Below, piece by piece: positions 34,233 through 43,278 of a stretch of 64,000 nucleotides of DNA (positions within the stretch are counted from its first letter, which is position 1; every line of letters starts with the position of its first letter). Position numbers and translations under genes: made by a program. This DNA is from Runella aurantiaca. Lineage in GTDB: Bacteria; Bacteroidota; Bacteroidia; Cytophagales; Spirosomataceae. The DNA lies in contig NZ_QPIW01000006.1 in NCBI RefSeq assembly GCF_003339505.1, positions 186,001-250,000 on the forward strand, written 5' to 3'. The notes under the pieces were generated by a model. It saw only the letters and a program-made list of their open reading frames with translations, was not told the origin of the DNA and did not search any database.

Positions 34233-35270
34233 ATGGAATTTACCGTCAAGCAGATTGCCGGACTGCTCGGAGGCGAAATAGAAGGAGATGGAGAACTGAA
34301 AATCAATCAGTTAGCAAAGATAGAAGAAGGTAAGTCCGGGACTATTTCTTTTTTGTCAAACCTCAAATATGAGGCATACCTGTACACTACCGAGGCGTCG
34401 GCAGTAATTGTAGATAAGCATTTTGAAGCCAGAAAAAAAGTAAACACAACGCTTATTCGGGTCGAAAACTCTTATACCGCTTTCACGCAGCTTCTTCAAC
34501 AGTACGAACAAATCATCAAAGGAACGAAGCAGGGAATAGAACAACCTTCTCACCTTGGCGAGGGAACTTCCACGGGTGAAGGACTCTATCTGGGCGCTTT
34601 TGCCTACGTTGGAAACAACGGTAAAATCGGCAAAAACGTCAAGATTTTCCCGCAGGCATTCGTCGGCGACAACGTCTGCATCGGCGACAATACCGTGATC
34701 CATTCTGGGGTAAAAATTTATAATAATACCGTTATTGGCAAGAATTGTACGTTCTTTGCCAATGCAGTCATCGGAAGCGATGGCTTTGGCTTTGCCCCCC
34801 AACCGGACGGTTCTTACAAAACCATTCCCCAACTGGGCAACGTTATCATTGAAGACAGCGTAAGTATTGGAGCAGGCACCACCATCGACTGCGCCACCAT
34901 GGGCTCGACCATTATTCGGGAAGGCGTAAAATTAGACAACTTGGTGCAGGTAGGGCACAATGTTGAGATTGGGAAACACACCGTTATTGCCGCGCAGGCG
35001 GGCATAGCTGGCTCAACCAAAATCGGCGAAAAATGCGTGATTGGTGGGCAGGCGGGCTTCAATGGGCACATTACGGTACCCAACGGTACGAAAGTCGGCG
35101 GGCAGGCGGGCATTACCAAAACCTGGGAGCAAGAAGGGTTATCTCTCAACGGTACTCCCGCCATTGAATTCAAAGACAGCCTGCGTTCAGCGGCTATCTT
35201 CCGAAAATTGCCCCAATTGGAAAAAAGAGTAAACGAATTAGAAAAGAAAATTAAAGACGATAAACAATAG
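34233..35270 (+). CDS. lpxD: UDP-3-O-(3-hydroxyacyl)glucosamine N-acyltransferase
   Basis: A 345-residue acyltransferase for the third step of lipid A synthesis. An N-terminal uridine-binding domain ([18 protein letters not shown]) is followed by a left-handed beta-helix of hexapeptide repeats (about 105-320, for example [20 protein letters not shown]). The catalytic His lies in the [13 protein letters not shown] block. A C-terminal helix ([15 protein letters not shown]) is typical. It lies between the HD gene (10-nt gap) and lpxC-fabZ (2-nt gap), so co-transcription is nearly certain. Confidence 0.96.
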   Translation: MEFTVKQIAGLLGGEIEGDGELKINQLAKIEEGKSGTISFLSNLKYEAYLYTTEASAVIVDKHFEARKKVNTTLIRVENSYTAFTQLLQQYEQIIKGTKQGIEQPSHLGEGTSTGEGLYLGAFAYVGNNGKIGKNVKIFPQAFVGDNVCIGDNTVIHSGVKIYNNTVIGKNCTFFANAVIGSDGFGFAPQPDGSYKTIPQLGNVIIEDSVSIGAGTTIDCATMGSTIIREGVKLDNLVQVGHNVEIGKHTVIAAQAGIAGSTKIGEKCVIGGQAGFNGHITVPNGTKVGGQAGITKTWEQEGLSLNGTPAIEFKDSLRSAAIFRKLPQLEKRVNELEKKIKDDKQ

Positions 35271-35272
35271 GA

Positions 35273-36667
35273 ATGTTGAACATCAAACAACAAACCATCG
35301 AAAAAGCCGTATCAGTATCGGGCGTGGGCTTACACACGGGTGTGTCGGCAACCATGACTTTTTTACCGGCACCCATCAACCACGGCTATAAATTCCAACG
35401 CATCGACTTGGAAGGCCAACCCATCATTGACGCCGACGTGGACAACGTCGTAGATGTGTCGCGCGGGACTACCCTGGAGCAAAGTGGTGCCCGGGTCTAT
35501 ACCGTTGAGCATACCTTGGCGGCTTTGGTTGGTTTACAAATTGACAATGTACTCATTCAGCTGGACGGCCCCGAGCCGCCCATCATGGATGGAAGTTCCA
35601 TTAAGTTTGTCGAAGCACTCCGCGACGCTGGCATCGAAGAACAAAACGCTTCGCGCAACTACTTTGAAATCCCCGAGCCAGTACGCTACATCAACGCCGA
35701 CAAAGACATCGAGATGGTGGCCCTGCCACTCAACGATTATCGACTGACGGTGATGGTGGACTACAACTCACAAGTCATTAACAGTCAGCACGCTTCGCTC
35801 AATGACCTGACGACTTTCTCGCGGGAGATTGCCTCTTGTCGTACTTTCTGTTTTCTGCATGAGTTGGAAGCGCTTTACAAAGCCAACCTCATCAAAGGAG
35901 GCGATTTGACCAATGCCATCGTAATCGTAGACCGCGATATTGAAGAAGGCGAACTGGATTATCTTTCTCAGTTATTGAACAAGCCCAAAATCGGCGTTAA
36001 TAAAAAGGTAGGCATCCTGAATAATATCGACCTGCACTACCCCAACGAAATGGCTCGCCATAAGCTGTTGGATGTGGTAGGTGATTTGGCACTGGTAGGC
36101 CGTCCCATCAAGGCGCAAATTTTGGCCGCTCGTCCGGGCCACGCCGCCAACGTAGCGCTGGCCAAGAAAATCAAGAAATTGATGGAATCGGCCAAAAGCC
36201 ATGTGCCGCACTACGACCCTAAAGTGCCGCCAGTGATGGATTTGAAGCGGATTTGTGAGCTGTTGCCGCACCGTTATCCATTCTTGATGATTGACAAAAT
36301 CGTTTATATGGACGAAAACAGCGTGGCTGGTCTCAAAAACGTAACGATGAATGAGCCGTTTTTCACGGGACATTTTCCAAACAATCCAGTGATGCCGGGG
36401 GTTTTACAAATGGAAGCGATGGCGCAAACGGGTGCGATTCTCGCCCTGAGCAGCCAACCCGACCCCGAAAACTACTGGCCGTTTTTGGCAGCCATCGAAA
36501 ACTGCCGCTTCCGTCGGAATGTTGTACCCGGCGATACGGTCATTTTCAAGTGTGAATTTACGGCGCCCATCAAACGTGGAATTGTAAAAATGCACGGTGC
36601 TGGTTATGTAGCAGGTCAAATGGTCTGCGAAGCTGACATGACGGCGAGTTTAGTTAGAAAAAGATAA
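35273..36667 (+). CDS. lpxC-fabZ: LpxC-FabZ fusion: UDP-3-O-acyl-GlcNAc deacetylase / 3-hydroxyacyl-ACP dehydratase
   Basis: A 464-residue fusion. LpxC (about 1-305) shows SGVGLHTGVSATMTF, zinc-ligand His80 in YTVEHTLAAL and DGPEPPIMDGSS. FabZ (about 318-464) shows LPHRYPFLMIDKI, the catalytic His in HFPNNPVMPGVLQMEAMAQ, and the same block's Glu. The first half commits UDP-GlcNAc to lipid A; the second dehydrates 3-hydroxyacyl-ACP in fatty acid elongation. The same pool of 3-hydroxyacyl-ACP feeds both routes, so fusing them fixes their ratio. This fusion is a known Bacteroidota trait. Confidence 0.97.
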   Translation: MLNIKQQTIEKAVSVSGVGLHTGVSATMTFLPAPINHGYKFQRIDLEGQPIIDADVDNVVDVSRGTTLEQSGARVYTVEHTLAALVGLQIDNVLIQLDGPEPPIMDGSSIKFVEALRDAGIEEQNASRNYFEIPEPVRYINADKDIEMVALPLNDYRLTVMVDYNSQVINSQHASLNDLTTFSREIASCRTFCFLHELEALYKANLIKGGDLTNAIVIVDRDIEEGELDYLSQLLNKPKIGVNKKVGILNNIDLHYPNEMARHKLLDVVGDLALVGRPIKAQILAARPGHAANVALAKKIKKLMESAKSHVPHYDPKVPPVMDLKRICELLPHRYPFLMIDKIVYMDENSVAGLKNVTMNEPFFTGHFPNNPVMPGVLQMEAMAQTGAILALSSQPDPENYWPFLAAIENCRFRRNVVPGDTVIFKCEFTAPIKRGIVKMHGAGYVAGQMVCEADMTASLVRKR

Positions 36668-36766
36668 AACATACAAGCAACAGTCGATAAGGAAGCGCGT
36701 CTTTTTTACGGTCTTTTACACTGTTAAAGCTACGAACTCCGCTGAAAAACAGCAACTTGGACTATT

Positions 36767-37570
36767 ATGATTCATCCATTAGCATATATACATTCAGACG
36801 CAAAAATCGCCCCTAATGTGGAGATTGAGCCCTTCGCCATTGTTCACAAAGACGTCGAAATCGGTGAAGGTTCTTGGATTGGTTCGCACGCGGTCATCAA
36901 TGACGGCGCCCGAATTGGTAAAAATTGCAAAATCTATCCCGGAGCGGTGATTTCTTCTACTCCCCAGGATTTAAAATTCAAGGGAGAATATACGCTCACC
37001 TACATCGGCGACAATACCATCATTCGTGAATACGCCACCATCAGCCGAGGTACGGAAGAGCACTGGAAGACCGAAATCGGCAGCGACTGCCTCATCATGG
37101 CCTACTCACACGTAGCGCATGACTGCCGCATCGGCAATAACTGCATCATTGTCAACAACGTACAAATGGCCGGCCACGTCCACATGGGCGACTGGGCCAT
37201 TATTGCGGGTTCGAGCTCAGTACGGCAGTTTGTGAAAATCGGTGCCCACGCTATGATTGCGGGTGGTTCGTTGGTTCGCAAAGATGTACCCCCATTTACC
37301 AAAGCCGCCCGTGAGCCACTTTCTTACGCGGGCATCAACTCGGTAGGACTGCGCCGTCGCGGTTTCAGCAATGAGCAAATCAACGAAATTCAGGAAGTAT
37401 ATCGTTATATTTATTTGCGCGGCTTCAACAATACCGAAGCCCTGGAGCACATCGAGTTGGAATTGGCCCCCTCCGCCGAGCGCGACGAAATTGTGAATTT
37501 TGTCCGCAATTCCGAACGCGGCATCATCAAAGCCCCCACAAGTACAAGTACGGACAACGGCGATGATTAG
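36767..37570 (+). CDS. lpxA: Acyl-ACP:UDP-N-acetylglucosamine O-acyltransferase
   Basis: A 267-residue enzyme catalysing the first step of lipid A synthesis. The hexapeptide beta-helix begins IHPLAYIHSDAKIAPNVEIE, with the catalytic His in SHVAHDCRIGNNCIIV and the C-terminal helical domain (GLRRRGFSNEQINEIQEVYR). It follows lpxC-fabZ by 99 nt on the same strand and completes the lpxD-lpxC/fabZ-lpxA set. Nothing else is evident in that gap. Confidence 0.96.
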   Translation: MIHPLAYIHSDAKIAPNVEIEPFAIVHKDVEIGEGSWIGSHAVINDGARIGKNCKIYPGAVISSTPQDLKFKGEYTLTYIGDNTIIREYATISRGTEEHWKTEIGSDCLIMAYSHVAHDCRIGNNCIIVNNVQMAGHVHMGDWAIIAGSSSVRQFVKIGAHAMIAGGSLVRKDVPPFTKAAREPLSYAGINSVGLRRRGFSNEQINEIQEVYRYIYLRGFNNTEALEHIELELAPSAERDEIVNFVRNSERGIIKAPTSTSTDNGDD

Positions 37571-37754
37571 TTAATAAAAAAGATTCGTTTACGATGATTT
37601 TATACCGGCAGCTGAAATTTATTTTTGGCTGCTTTTTTGTGGGGAATTGTAATGTAGCAAAAGTGATAACATTCAGTCCTTCCAGGTTTTGGATTCGCCT
37701 TGCAAATGCCATTGGCTTATTACGGTTACTTTATAAGTTCTTTTACTTTGGTAG

Positions 37755-37797
37755 AGGCAGTTACATGAGACCGCCCACGCGGACTGCCTTTTATTTT
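37755..37797 (+). terminator. Possible terminator of the lpx cluster
   Basis: AGGCAGT and ACTGCCT form a short stem around a 21-nt loop, followed by TTTTATTTT. It lies about 185 nt after lpxA in a stretch (37571-37797) that otherwise holds no convincing gene. Confidence 0.4.
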
Positions 37798-37830
37798 GAG
37801 TACGCAGTGTTCAAAGAACACTACGCACAA
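37798..37830. repeat. 33-nt palindrome, third sequence type, left copy
   Basis: Centre GTTC-AAA-GAAC with arms containing TACGCAGTG and CACTACGCA, so the same 15-3-15 plan. The 31 nt at 37801-37831 are identical to 38269-38299. It ends 11 nt before the stop codon of the SMI1/KNR4 gene. Confidence 0.85.
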
Positions 37831-37841
37831 CGGGGGGAATT

Positions 37842-38246
37842 TTAAAAATCTTTCATTAATGTTTCTAAAAACTCCAAAAAAGTATTTCCCATTATTTCTA
37901 TGTCTTCAATAAATAATGAAGTAGAGGGTGTCGCAACATATTGACCCGTTGAAATTAAAAATGAGAAATAAGAAACACCTGTATCTGTCCCAAAAATTAT
38001 TAAGCCATTTCCTACTTTCTCTTTTTTAAAGAAATCATAGGTTTCAATGATGTAATTAATATCATATAAAGTTAAATAAGTGCCTTCGATAGACCCTTCT
38101 GCTCCATTCATTTGAGTTAGAATCTCAATATACTCTTCTGGAAATGAGAAAAAATTAAAATGGCTTTTGAGCTGTTGTATCTGCTCTAACGTAGCTCCAT
38201 TTTGTTTCTCAAGGTTTTTTATAAGCCTTTCAATATGCACATTCAT
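37842..38246 (-). CDS. SMI1/KNR4-family protein (immunity-type)
   Basis: A 134-residue protein with the SMI1/KNR4 pattern: an N-terminal helix, then FFSFPEEYIEILTQMNGAEG, a hydrophobic and aromatic middle (TYLTLYDINYIIETYDFF) and a late GLIIFGTDTGVSYFSF. In bacteria this superfamily is common among immunity proteins against polymorphic or contact-dependent toxins, but no toxin gene is next to it. The gene is visibly more AT-rich than its neighbours and lies between two identical 31-nt palindromic repeats, which suggests acquisition. Confidence 0.8.
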   Translation of the reverse strand: MNVHIERLIKNLEKQNGATLEQIQQLKSHFNFFSFPEEYIEILTQMNGAEGSIEGTYLTLYDINYIIETYDFFKKEKVGNGLIIFGTDTGVSYFSFLISTGQYVATPSTSLFIEDIEIMGNTFLEFLETLMKDF

Positions 38247-38265
38247 TTTATTTTCTGTTTAACCG

Positions 38266-38298
38266 TTGTACGCAGTGTTCAAAGAACACTACGCACAA
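38266..38298. repeat. 33-nt palindrome, third sequence type, right copy
   Basis: TTGTACGCAGTGTTC, loop AAA, and GAACACTACGCACAA (13 of 15 positions pair). It shares 31 identical bases with the copy at 37801-37831 and begins 20 nt upstream of the SMI1/KNR4 start codon, so the two copies bracket that gene. Confidence 0.85.
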
Positions 38299-38410
38299 CC
38301 ACTGTTTTTAGGACAAACCACTGGTTAGGTTACTCTATCAACATTTCACCCCCAAAACTAAGTAATTTCTCGGCTTCCCATCTTTTCTAAGAAAGCATAA
38401 TTTCTTTTTT

Positions 38411-39220
38411 ATGAAAAGCCTATTTTATCTACTTTCGTTGGTTATCTTACTGACAATAACCCATTTAAGCGCGGCACAAACGCCTTCTGCCGCTCCCGCT
38501 TTTTGGCCCGAAGGCAAACGCGTGGCGCTCAGTCTCAGCTTTGACGATGCACGACTGAGCCAAGTGGATGTGGGAACCAAGCTGTTTGATGAATACGGCG
38601 TAAAAGCCACTTTTTTTGTGTTGACGTCGAGCGTGAGCAAACGCCTTGACGCGTGGAAACAGGCCATTGCCAACGGCCACGAAATCGGCAACCATACCGA
38701 GCAACATCCATGCAGCGGGAATTTTCCGTGGGCCAAACCCAAAGCCCTCGAAGAGTACACCCTCGATAAGATGAAAAGTGAATTGATCCGCACCAACAAA
38801 GCCCTCGAAGCGCAGTTGGGCATCATGCCGAAGGTATTTGCGTACCCCTGCGGGCAAACGTTTGTGGGGCGCGGCGTAAACACCAAAAGCTATATTCCGC
38901 TCATCGCTGAATTGTTTTCGGTGGGCAGAGGCTGGCTCGACGAAGGTCCCAACGACCCTACTTTCTGCGATATGGCCCAACTGACGGGCATGGAAATGGA
39001 CGGCAAAGAGTTTGAGCAGATTCTTCCCATCATCGAAAATGCCAAGAAAACGGGGCATTGGGTCGTTTTGGCGGGGCACGAAGTAGGCGAATCGGGCAAT
39101 CAGACCGCCCGCGTTGCGATGTTGCGGAAGCTGTGCGAATACGCCCAAAACCCCGCCAACGGTGTATGGATCGCTCCTATTGGAACCGTCGCTAAGTATG
39201 TTCAGGAAAAAAGGAAATGA
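38411..39220 (+). CDS. Secreted polysaccharide deacetylase (NodB homology domain)
   Basis: A 269-residue protein with a signal peptide (LSLVILLTITHLSAAQ) and a NodB carbohydrate-esterase family 4 domain: motif 1 SLSFDDARLS (Asp45, Asp46) and motif 2 GHEIGNHTEQH (metal ligands His95 and His99). It should remove acetyl groups from an N-acetylated glycan such as peptidoglycan or chitin-like material. It is directly upstream of the PVC-type haem protein and on the same strand, so the two may act together. Confidence 0.9.
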   Translation: MKSLFYLLSLVILLTITHLSAAQTPSAAPAFWPEGKRVALSLSFDDARLSQVDVGTKLFDEYGVKATFFVLTSSVSKRLDAWKQAIANGHEIGNHTEQHPCSGNFPWAKPKALEEYTLDKMKSELIRTNKALEAQLGIMPKVFAYPCGQTFVGRGVNTKSYIPLIAELFSVGRGWLDEGPNDPTFCDMAQLTGMEMDGKEFEQILPIIENAKKTGHWVVLAGHEVGESGNQTARVAMLRKLCEYAQNPANGVWIAPIGTVAKYVQEKRK

Positions 39221-39273
39221 GTTCAATCCTCATCATTCCTTGTAAGTTTATTCATCATAAAAACTCTCCCGTC

Positions 39274-42200
39274 ATGCGTTATGTTGCGCTTGTCTGTTTG
39301 TTAACGGTTTTTTCGTTTCAAAAAAATACCCCTCCAAAACTTTCGCCTGAACATCAAAAAGCGCTCGAATCGCTGCGCGTTATGGAAGGTTTCAGCGTGG
39401 AAATGGTCGCAGCCGAGCCACTCATTGCTGACCCGGTGGCGATGGAAGTGGACGAAAACGGAGATATGTATGTAGTGGAGATGCACGGCTATCCGCTGGA
39501 TGTGAGCGGCTCGGGAAAGGTGAAACTCTTGAAAGATACCGACAACGACGGCTACCCCGACAAAAGCATCATTTTTGCGGATAAGTTAACCCTGCCGACG
39601 GGCATCATGCGCTGGAAAAACGGTTTCATCGTCACGGATGCGCCCGATGTGCTCTATTTGGAAGATACCGACAACGACGGCAAGGCCGATATTCGCAAAA
39701 AAATGCTTTCGGGCTTTGCGCTGTCCAATCCCCAACACAACCTCAACACCCCGCGCTTCGAACTAGATAACTGGATCTATCTCGGCCACGAAGGTGCGGT
39801 AACGCCCTTTGTTTTTAAGAAAGAATTTGGTGATAAAGGCACGGACATTATTTTCCCCGATAAACCGTCAGCCGCACGTTTAGCGCCCAATGCCAACGGG
39901 AAGGCGGTGCGGTTCAAGCCCGACAGCTACGAACTCGAAGAACTCTCAGGCCGCACGCAGTACGGGCACAGCATGGACGCGTGGGGGCATCATTTTTACA
40001 CGAGCAATGCTAACCACATTTACCATGAAGTGTTAGCAAACACTTATATAAAAAACAATCCCGCTTTGCTGGTACCCAACGCCACCCAAAACATTTCCGA
40101 CCACGGCGAGGCGGCCGAAATTTACCCCATTACCGAAACGCCCAATCACCAACTGCTGACCGACGTCGGCGTCATTACGTCTTCCTGCGGGATAACGTGG
40201 TACGAAGGCGGGGCGTTTGGGGAGAAATTCAACAACGTAACGTTCATTGCGGAGCCAGTGCATAACCTTGTCCATGCCGACATTTTGCGAGAGGCCGGGG
40301 CAAGTTTTACAGCGAGTCGTTTGAATGAAAAATCGGAGTTTTTGGCGTCAAAAGATGCGTGGTTTCGGCCCGTCAATTTTTACGTCGGGCCTGATGGCGC
40401 GCTGTATGTCATTGATTATTACCGCCAAATTGTGGAGCATCCCGAATGGATGTCGGACGAAATTACGCAATCGGGCGCGTTGTACAACGGCACGGACAAA
40501 GGACGCATTTACCGCATTGTTCCCCACAAAGGATTGCCGATGAATTGGTTAGGGAAACTGAATTTATCCAAAAAATCAGCCCCGGAACTGGTCGCCTTGC
40601 TCGACCATGAAAACGGTTGGTATCGTCGTACAGCGCAACGGTTGCTGCTACATCGCCAGGCCAAAGAGGCCATTCCGGCATTGCACGCACTACTGAAGAA
40701 AAGTAAGTTTTCCGAAGCGAAGGCGCATGCCCTTTGGTTGCTGGACGGCATACAAGCCATTGAAAAAGAAGATATTTTACAGGCGCTCAAAAACGAAACG
40801 GCGGGCGTACGCGAAAACGGCATCCGGGTAGCGGAACGGTATCTGAACGCAGCTTTTGGAAAAGAATTAATCAACGAATTGACAGCCCTGCAAAACGACG
40901 AAAGTCCTAAAGTACGCTTTCAGTTGCTCAATACGCTAGGCTTGGTAAAAACAGCCGAGTCAGAAAAAGCCCGTTTGGCTATTTTACAACGGGACATATA
41001 CGACCGTTGGGCGGGACTTGCCAGCATTGCTTCTTTTGCGGGAAAAGAAAATCAGATTTTTGACGTAGCCATTGCCGAATTTACAAACAAACCAACCGCC
41101 GAAACGAGTGAGTTCATTGCCAATTTGGCCTCCACCATTGCAGGCGGAGAGAATAAAACAGGATTCTCGGAAATGATGAAAAAAATCATGGCCGAAGCTC
41201 CCGGAACGGAGGCTTGGAAGGCCGCCGCGCTCAACGGTGTCGCCAACCGTTTGCAGTTTCAAAAAGAGAAAGGAACGGTGTTATTGTCAGAACCTGAAAA
41301 GGAGAAACTGTTAGCTCATTTTTCCCCAACGGCAACGTCCGAACTTCGTATAGCTTCGTTGAGATTACTTGAAATCAGCGGTTTTCCCAAAGGAAAACGC
41401 TTAGATGAAAAAATCGTGCAGGCAATCAGTGCCCTTAAAAACCCTTCCACACTTACCCGCCAAGGCAGCAATATCGCTGTTTACCGCGCCCATGCCATTG
41501 CTTTTCTTTCAATGGTTAATTCCAACGAATTAAAGTCGATTCTCCAACAGGCGTTAACCCAAAAAGAGCCGGAAGTGGTTCAGTTGGCGGCGTTGAAAGC
41601 CTTGGGAAAAACGGCTGATGCACAAACCTATCGGTTTTTGTTGAATGAGATGAAGGGCTTTGCTCCCGCGTTGAAAAAAGAAGCGGTGAATGTATTTTTG
41701 TCAAAACCAGAACGAATCAATGTATTGTTGAAAGCAATCGAAACCAAAGAGGTCGAAAAGTCGATAGTGGGCTGGCAACAAATGGTTCGGTTAATGAATT
41801 ATTACGACACTGACATTCGGGCGTATGCGCGGAAGGTACTGTCGGTCAACGAAGACCGAAAAGCGGTATTGCAAAAATATATGGCCGCTTTGGAGCTAAA
41901 GGGTAGTCAATCGAAAGGCCAATTGATATTTGAAAAGAACTGCGCGACCTGTCACCAAATCGAAGGGGTCAAAGGCGTAAATTTCGGTCCAGACCTTTCT
42001 ACCTTACGGAGCCGAAACGCAAACTCGGTATTGACCGAAATCATCAATCCCAACAATTCGATTGCTGATCTGTACGATTTCTGGACATTGGAACTCAAGA
42101 ACGGTAGCACCGTGGCGGGCATTATCGCGCAGGAAAACACCAATAATATTTCCCTCCGCGAAATGGGCGGAATAGTCAGCGTAATTCAGAAAAAAGACAT

Positions 42201-42306
42201 TGCCAAGATGCAGAAAGCGGAGCAATCCATTATGCCCAACGGCCTCGAAAACGCCATCAGCCTTCAAGAAATGGCTGATTTGATTACGTTTATTAAGAAA
42301 CAATGA
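39274..42306 (+). CDS. PVC-type haem-binding CxxCH protein with propeller and HEAT repeats
   Basis: About 1010 residues. A signal peptide (MRYVALVCLLTVFSFQKN) precedes an N-terminal beta-propeller dehydrogenase-like domain (about 20-430, with MEVDENGDMYVVEMHGYPL and repeated DTDNDG loops), then HEAT-like helical repeats (about 440-860) and a C-terminal cytochrome c domain with CATCH (residues 890-894). Family members are suspected periplasmic sugar or cyclitol dehydrogenases. I chose ATG 39274 because it starts a signal peptide; the ATG at 39217 overlaps the deacetylase stop. Confidence 0.85.
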   Translation: MRYVALVCLLTVFSFQKNTPPKLSPEHQKALESLRVMEGFSVEMVAAEPLIADPVAMEVDENGDMYVVEMHGYPLDVSGSGKVKLLKDTDNDGYPDKSIIFADKLTLPTGIMRWKNGFIVTDAPDVLYLEDTDNDGKADIRKKMLSGFALSNPQHNLNTPRFELDNWIYLGHEGAVTPFVFKKEFGDKGTDIIFPDKPSAARLAPNANGKAVRFKPDSYELEELSGRTQYGHSMDAWGHHFYTSNANHIYHEVLANTYIKNNPALLVPNATQNISDHGEAAEIYPITETPNHQLLTDVGVITSSCGITWYEGGAFGEKFNNVTFIAEPVHNLVHADILREAGASFTASRLNEKSEFLASKDAWFRPVNFYVGPDGALYVIDYYRQIVEHPEWMSDEITQSGALYNGTDKGRIYRIVPHKGLPMNWLGKLNLSKKSAPELVALLDHENGWYRRTAQRLLLHRQAKEAIPALHALLKKSKFSEAKAHALWLLDGIQAIEKEDILQALKNETAGVRENGIRVAERYLNAAFGKELINELTALQNDESPKVRFQLLNTLGLVKTAESEKARLAILQRDIYDRWAGLASIASFAGKENQIFDVAIAEFTNKPTAETSEFIANLASTIAGGENKTGFSEMMKKIMAEAPGTEAWKAAALNGVANRLQFQKEKGTVLLSEPEKEKLLAHFSPTATSELRIASLRLLEISGFPKGKRLDEKIVQAISALKNPSTLTRQGSNIAVYRAHAIAFLSMVNSNELKSILQQALTQKEPEVVQLAALKALGKTADAQTYRFLLNEMKGFAPALKKEAVNVFLSKPERINVLLKAIETKEVEKSIVGWQQMVRLMNYYDTDIRAYARKVLSVNEDRKAVLQKYMAALELKGSQSKGQLIFEKNCATCHQIEGVKGVNFGPDLSTLRSRNANSVLTEIINPNNSIADLYDFWTLELKNGSTVAGIIAQENTNNISLREMGGIVSVIQKKDIAKMQKAEQSIMPNGLENAISLQEMADLITFIKKQ

Positions 42307-42308
42307 CC

Positions 42309-42340
42309 GCAGTCGCGCAGACTGCGGTCTGCGCGACTGC
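42309..42340. terminator. GC-rich palindrome between convergent genes
   Basis: GCAGTCGCGCAGA pairs perfectly with TCTGCGCGACTGC around 6 nt and is followed by TTTAT. The overlapping CCGCAGTC/GACTGCGG pairing offers a second fold. It probably ends both the haem-protein and cysM transcripts. Confidence 0.65.
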
Positions 42341-42341
42341 T

Positions 42342-43214
42342 TTATCCAAACAATTCACTGGACAGGTACCGGTCACCTCGGTCGCAGACGATGAATACAA
42401 TGACCCCCTCTTCCAATTCCTGCGCCAACTGAAGGGCCGAGTGAGCCGCGCCGCCGCTGCTCATGCCCGAAAAAATTCCTTCGGTACGGGCCAACTCACG
42501 CGCCCGTTGCGTGGCTTCGGCCTGCGACACTTCCATCACTCTATCCACCCGCGATGGGTCAAAAATCTTAGGCAAATACTCAATTGGCCACTTCCGAATG
42601 CCCGGAATACTGGAGCCGTCGGTGGGTTGGCAGCCCACAATTTGCACGTTTGGATTTTGCTCTTTCAAATACATGGACGTGCCCATGATGGTACCCGTCG
42701 TTCCCATCGACGACACAAAATGCGTGATTTGCCCCTCGGTATCCCGCCAGATTTCGGGCCCAGTGGTGCGATAGTGTGCCAGATAGTTGTCAGGATTGGC
42801 AAATTGATTAAGCATCAGATATCCACCTTCGGCCACTTTCTCGTCGGCATAGTCACGGGCCGATTCGATGGTTTCGGTCAATGTCACCGTAGCCCCAAAC
42901 GCTTCCATGGTCAATACACGTTCACGGGTGGAGTTTTTGGGCATCGACAATTCAATTTCAATACCATACAGGCGGGCAATCATGGCCAACGCAATACCGG
43001 TATTACCGCTCGTGGCCTCGATCAACTTCATACCGGGCTGGATTTCACCGCGCTCAACCGCCCCTTTGATCATGCTGTACGCGGCCCGGTCCTTCACACT
43101 GCCGCCGGGGTTATGCCCTTCCAGTTTACCGTATATTTTCACTTTTGGATTGGGATTCATGCGTGTCAGTTCCACCAGAGGCGTATTTCCGACAAAATCT
43201 AAGAGAGTTGGCAT
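42342..43214 (-). CDS. cysM: Cysteine synthase B-type (CysM)
   Basis: A 290-residue PLP enzyme that makes cysteine from O-acetylserine (or O-phosphoserine) and a sulfur donor. The PLP-lysine is Lys41 in HNPGGSVKDRAAYSMI, and the phosphate-binding EATSGNTGIALAM loop is present. The late GIFSGMSSGGAAHSAL matches the family. The VKDRAAYSM form and length (under 300) favour CysM over CysK. It is divergent from the toxin-antitoxin remnant with a 64-nt gap carrying the latter's promoter. Confidence 0.92.
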   Translation of the reverse strand: MPTLLDFVGNTPLVELTRMNPNPKVKIYGKLEGHNPGGSVKDRAAYSMIKGAVERGEIQPGMKLIEATSGNTGIALAMIARLYGIEIELSMPKNSTRERVLTMEAFGATVTLTETIESARDYADEKVAEGGYLMLNQFANPDNYLAHYRTTGPEIWRDTEGQITHFVSSMGTTGTIMGTSMYLKEQNPNVQIVGCQPTDGSSIPGIRKWPIEYLPKIFDPSRVDRVMEVSQAEATQRARELARTEGIFSGMSSGGAAHSALQLAQELEEGVIVFIVCDRGDRYLSSELFG

Positions 43215-43228
43215 TTGGAGGGACGGGG

Positions 43229-43261
43229 TTTGTGTTTTCTGAAATAATTACGATAAATTTG
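43229..43261 (+). promoter_or_regulatory. Promoter of the antitoxin gene and downstream flippase/gldH genes
   Basis: TTTG at 43229-43232, a 21-nt spacer and TAAATTTG at 43254-43261, an exact match to the Bacteroidota consensus with the same spacing as the dxs promoter. The antitoxin ATG is 17 nt downstream. Confidence 0.6.
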
Positions 43262-43278
43262 TTCAAAAAGTTGCACCA

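Noticed and set aside
37594-37845. 83-codon plus-strand frame after lpxA
   Set aside because: Its last third is made of the palindromic repeat at 37798, its amino-acid composition is not protein-like, and it runs into the end of the SMI1/KNR4 gene.
38465-39226. 253-codon frame opposite the polysaccharide deacetylase
   Set aside because: Antisense to a gene with signal peptide and NodB motifs; no supporting features of its own.
39217-39273. Earlier ATG for the PVC-type haem protein, overlapping the deacetylase stop
   Set aside because: The added 19 residues lack signal-peptide character, whereas the ATG at 39274 starts one. Not excluded.
42303-43202. 299-codon frame opposite cysM
   Set aside because: Antisense to a clear cysteine synthase gene with an intact PLP site; the translation shows no domain.
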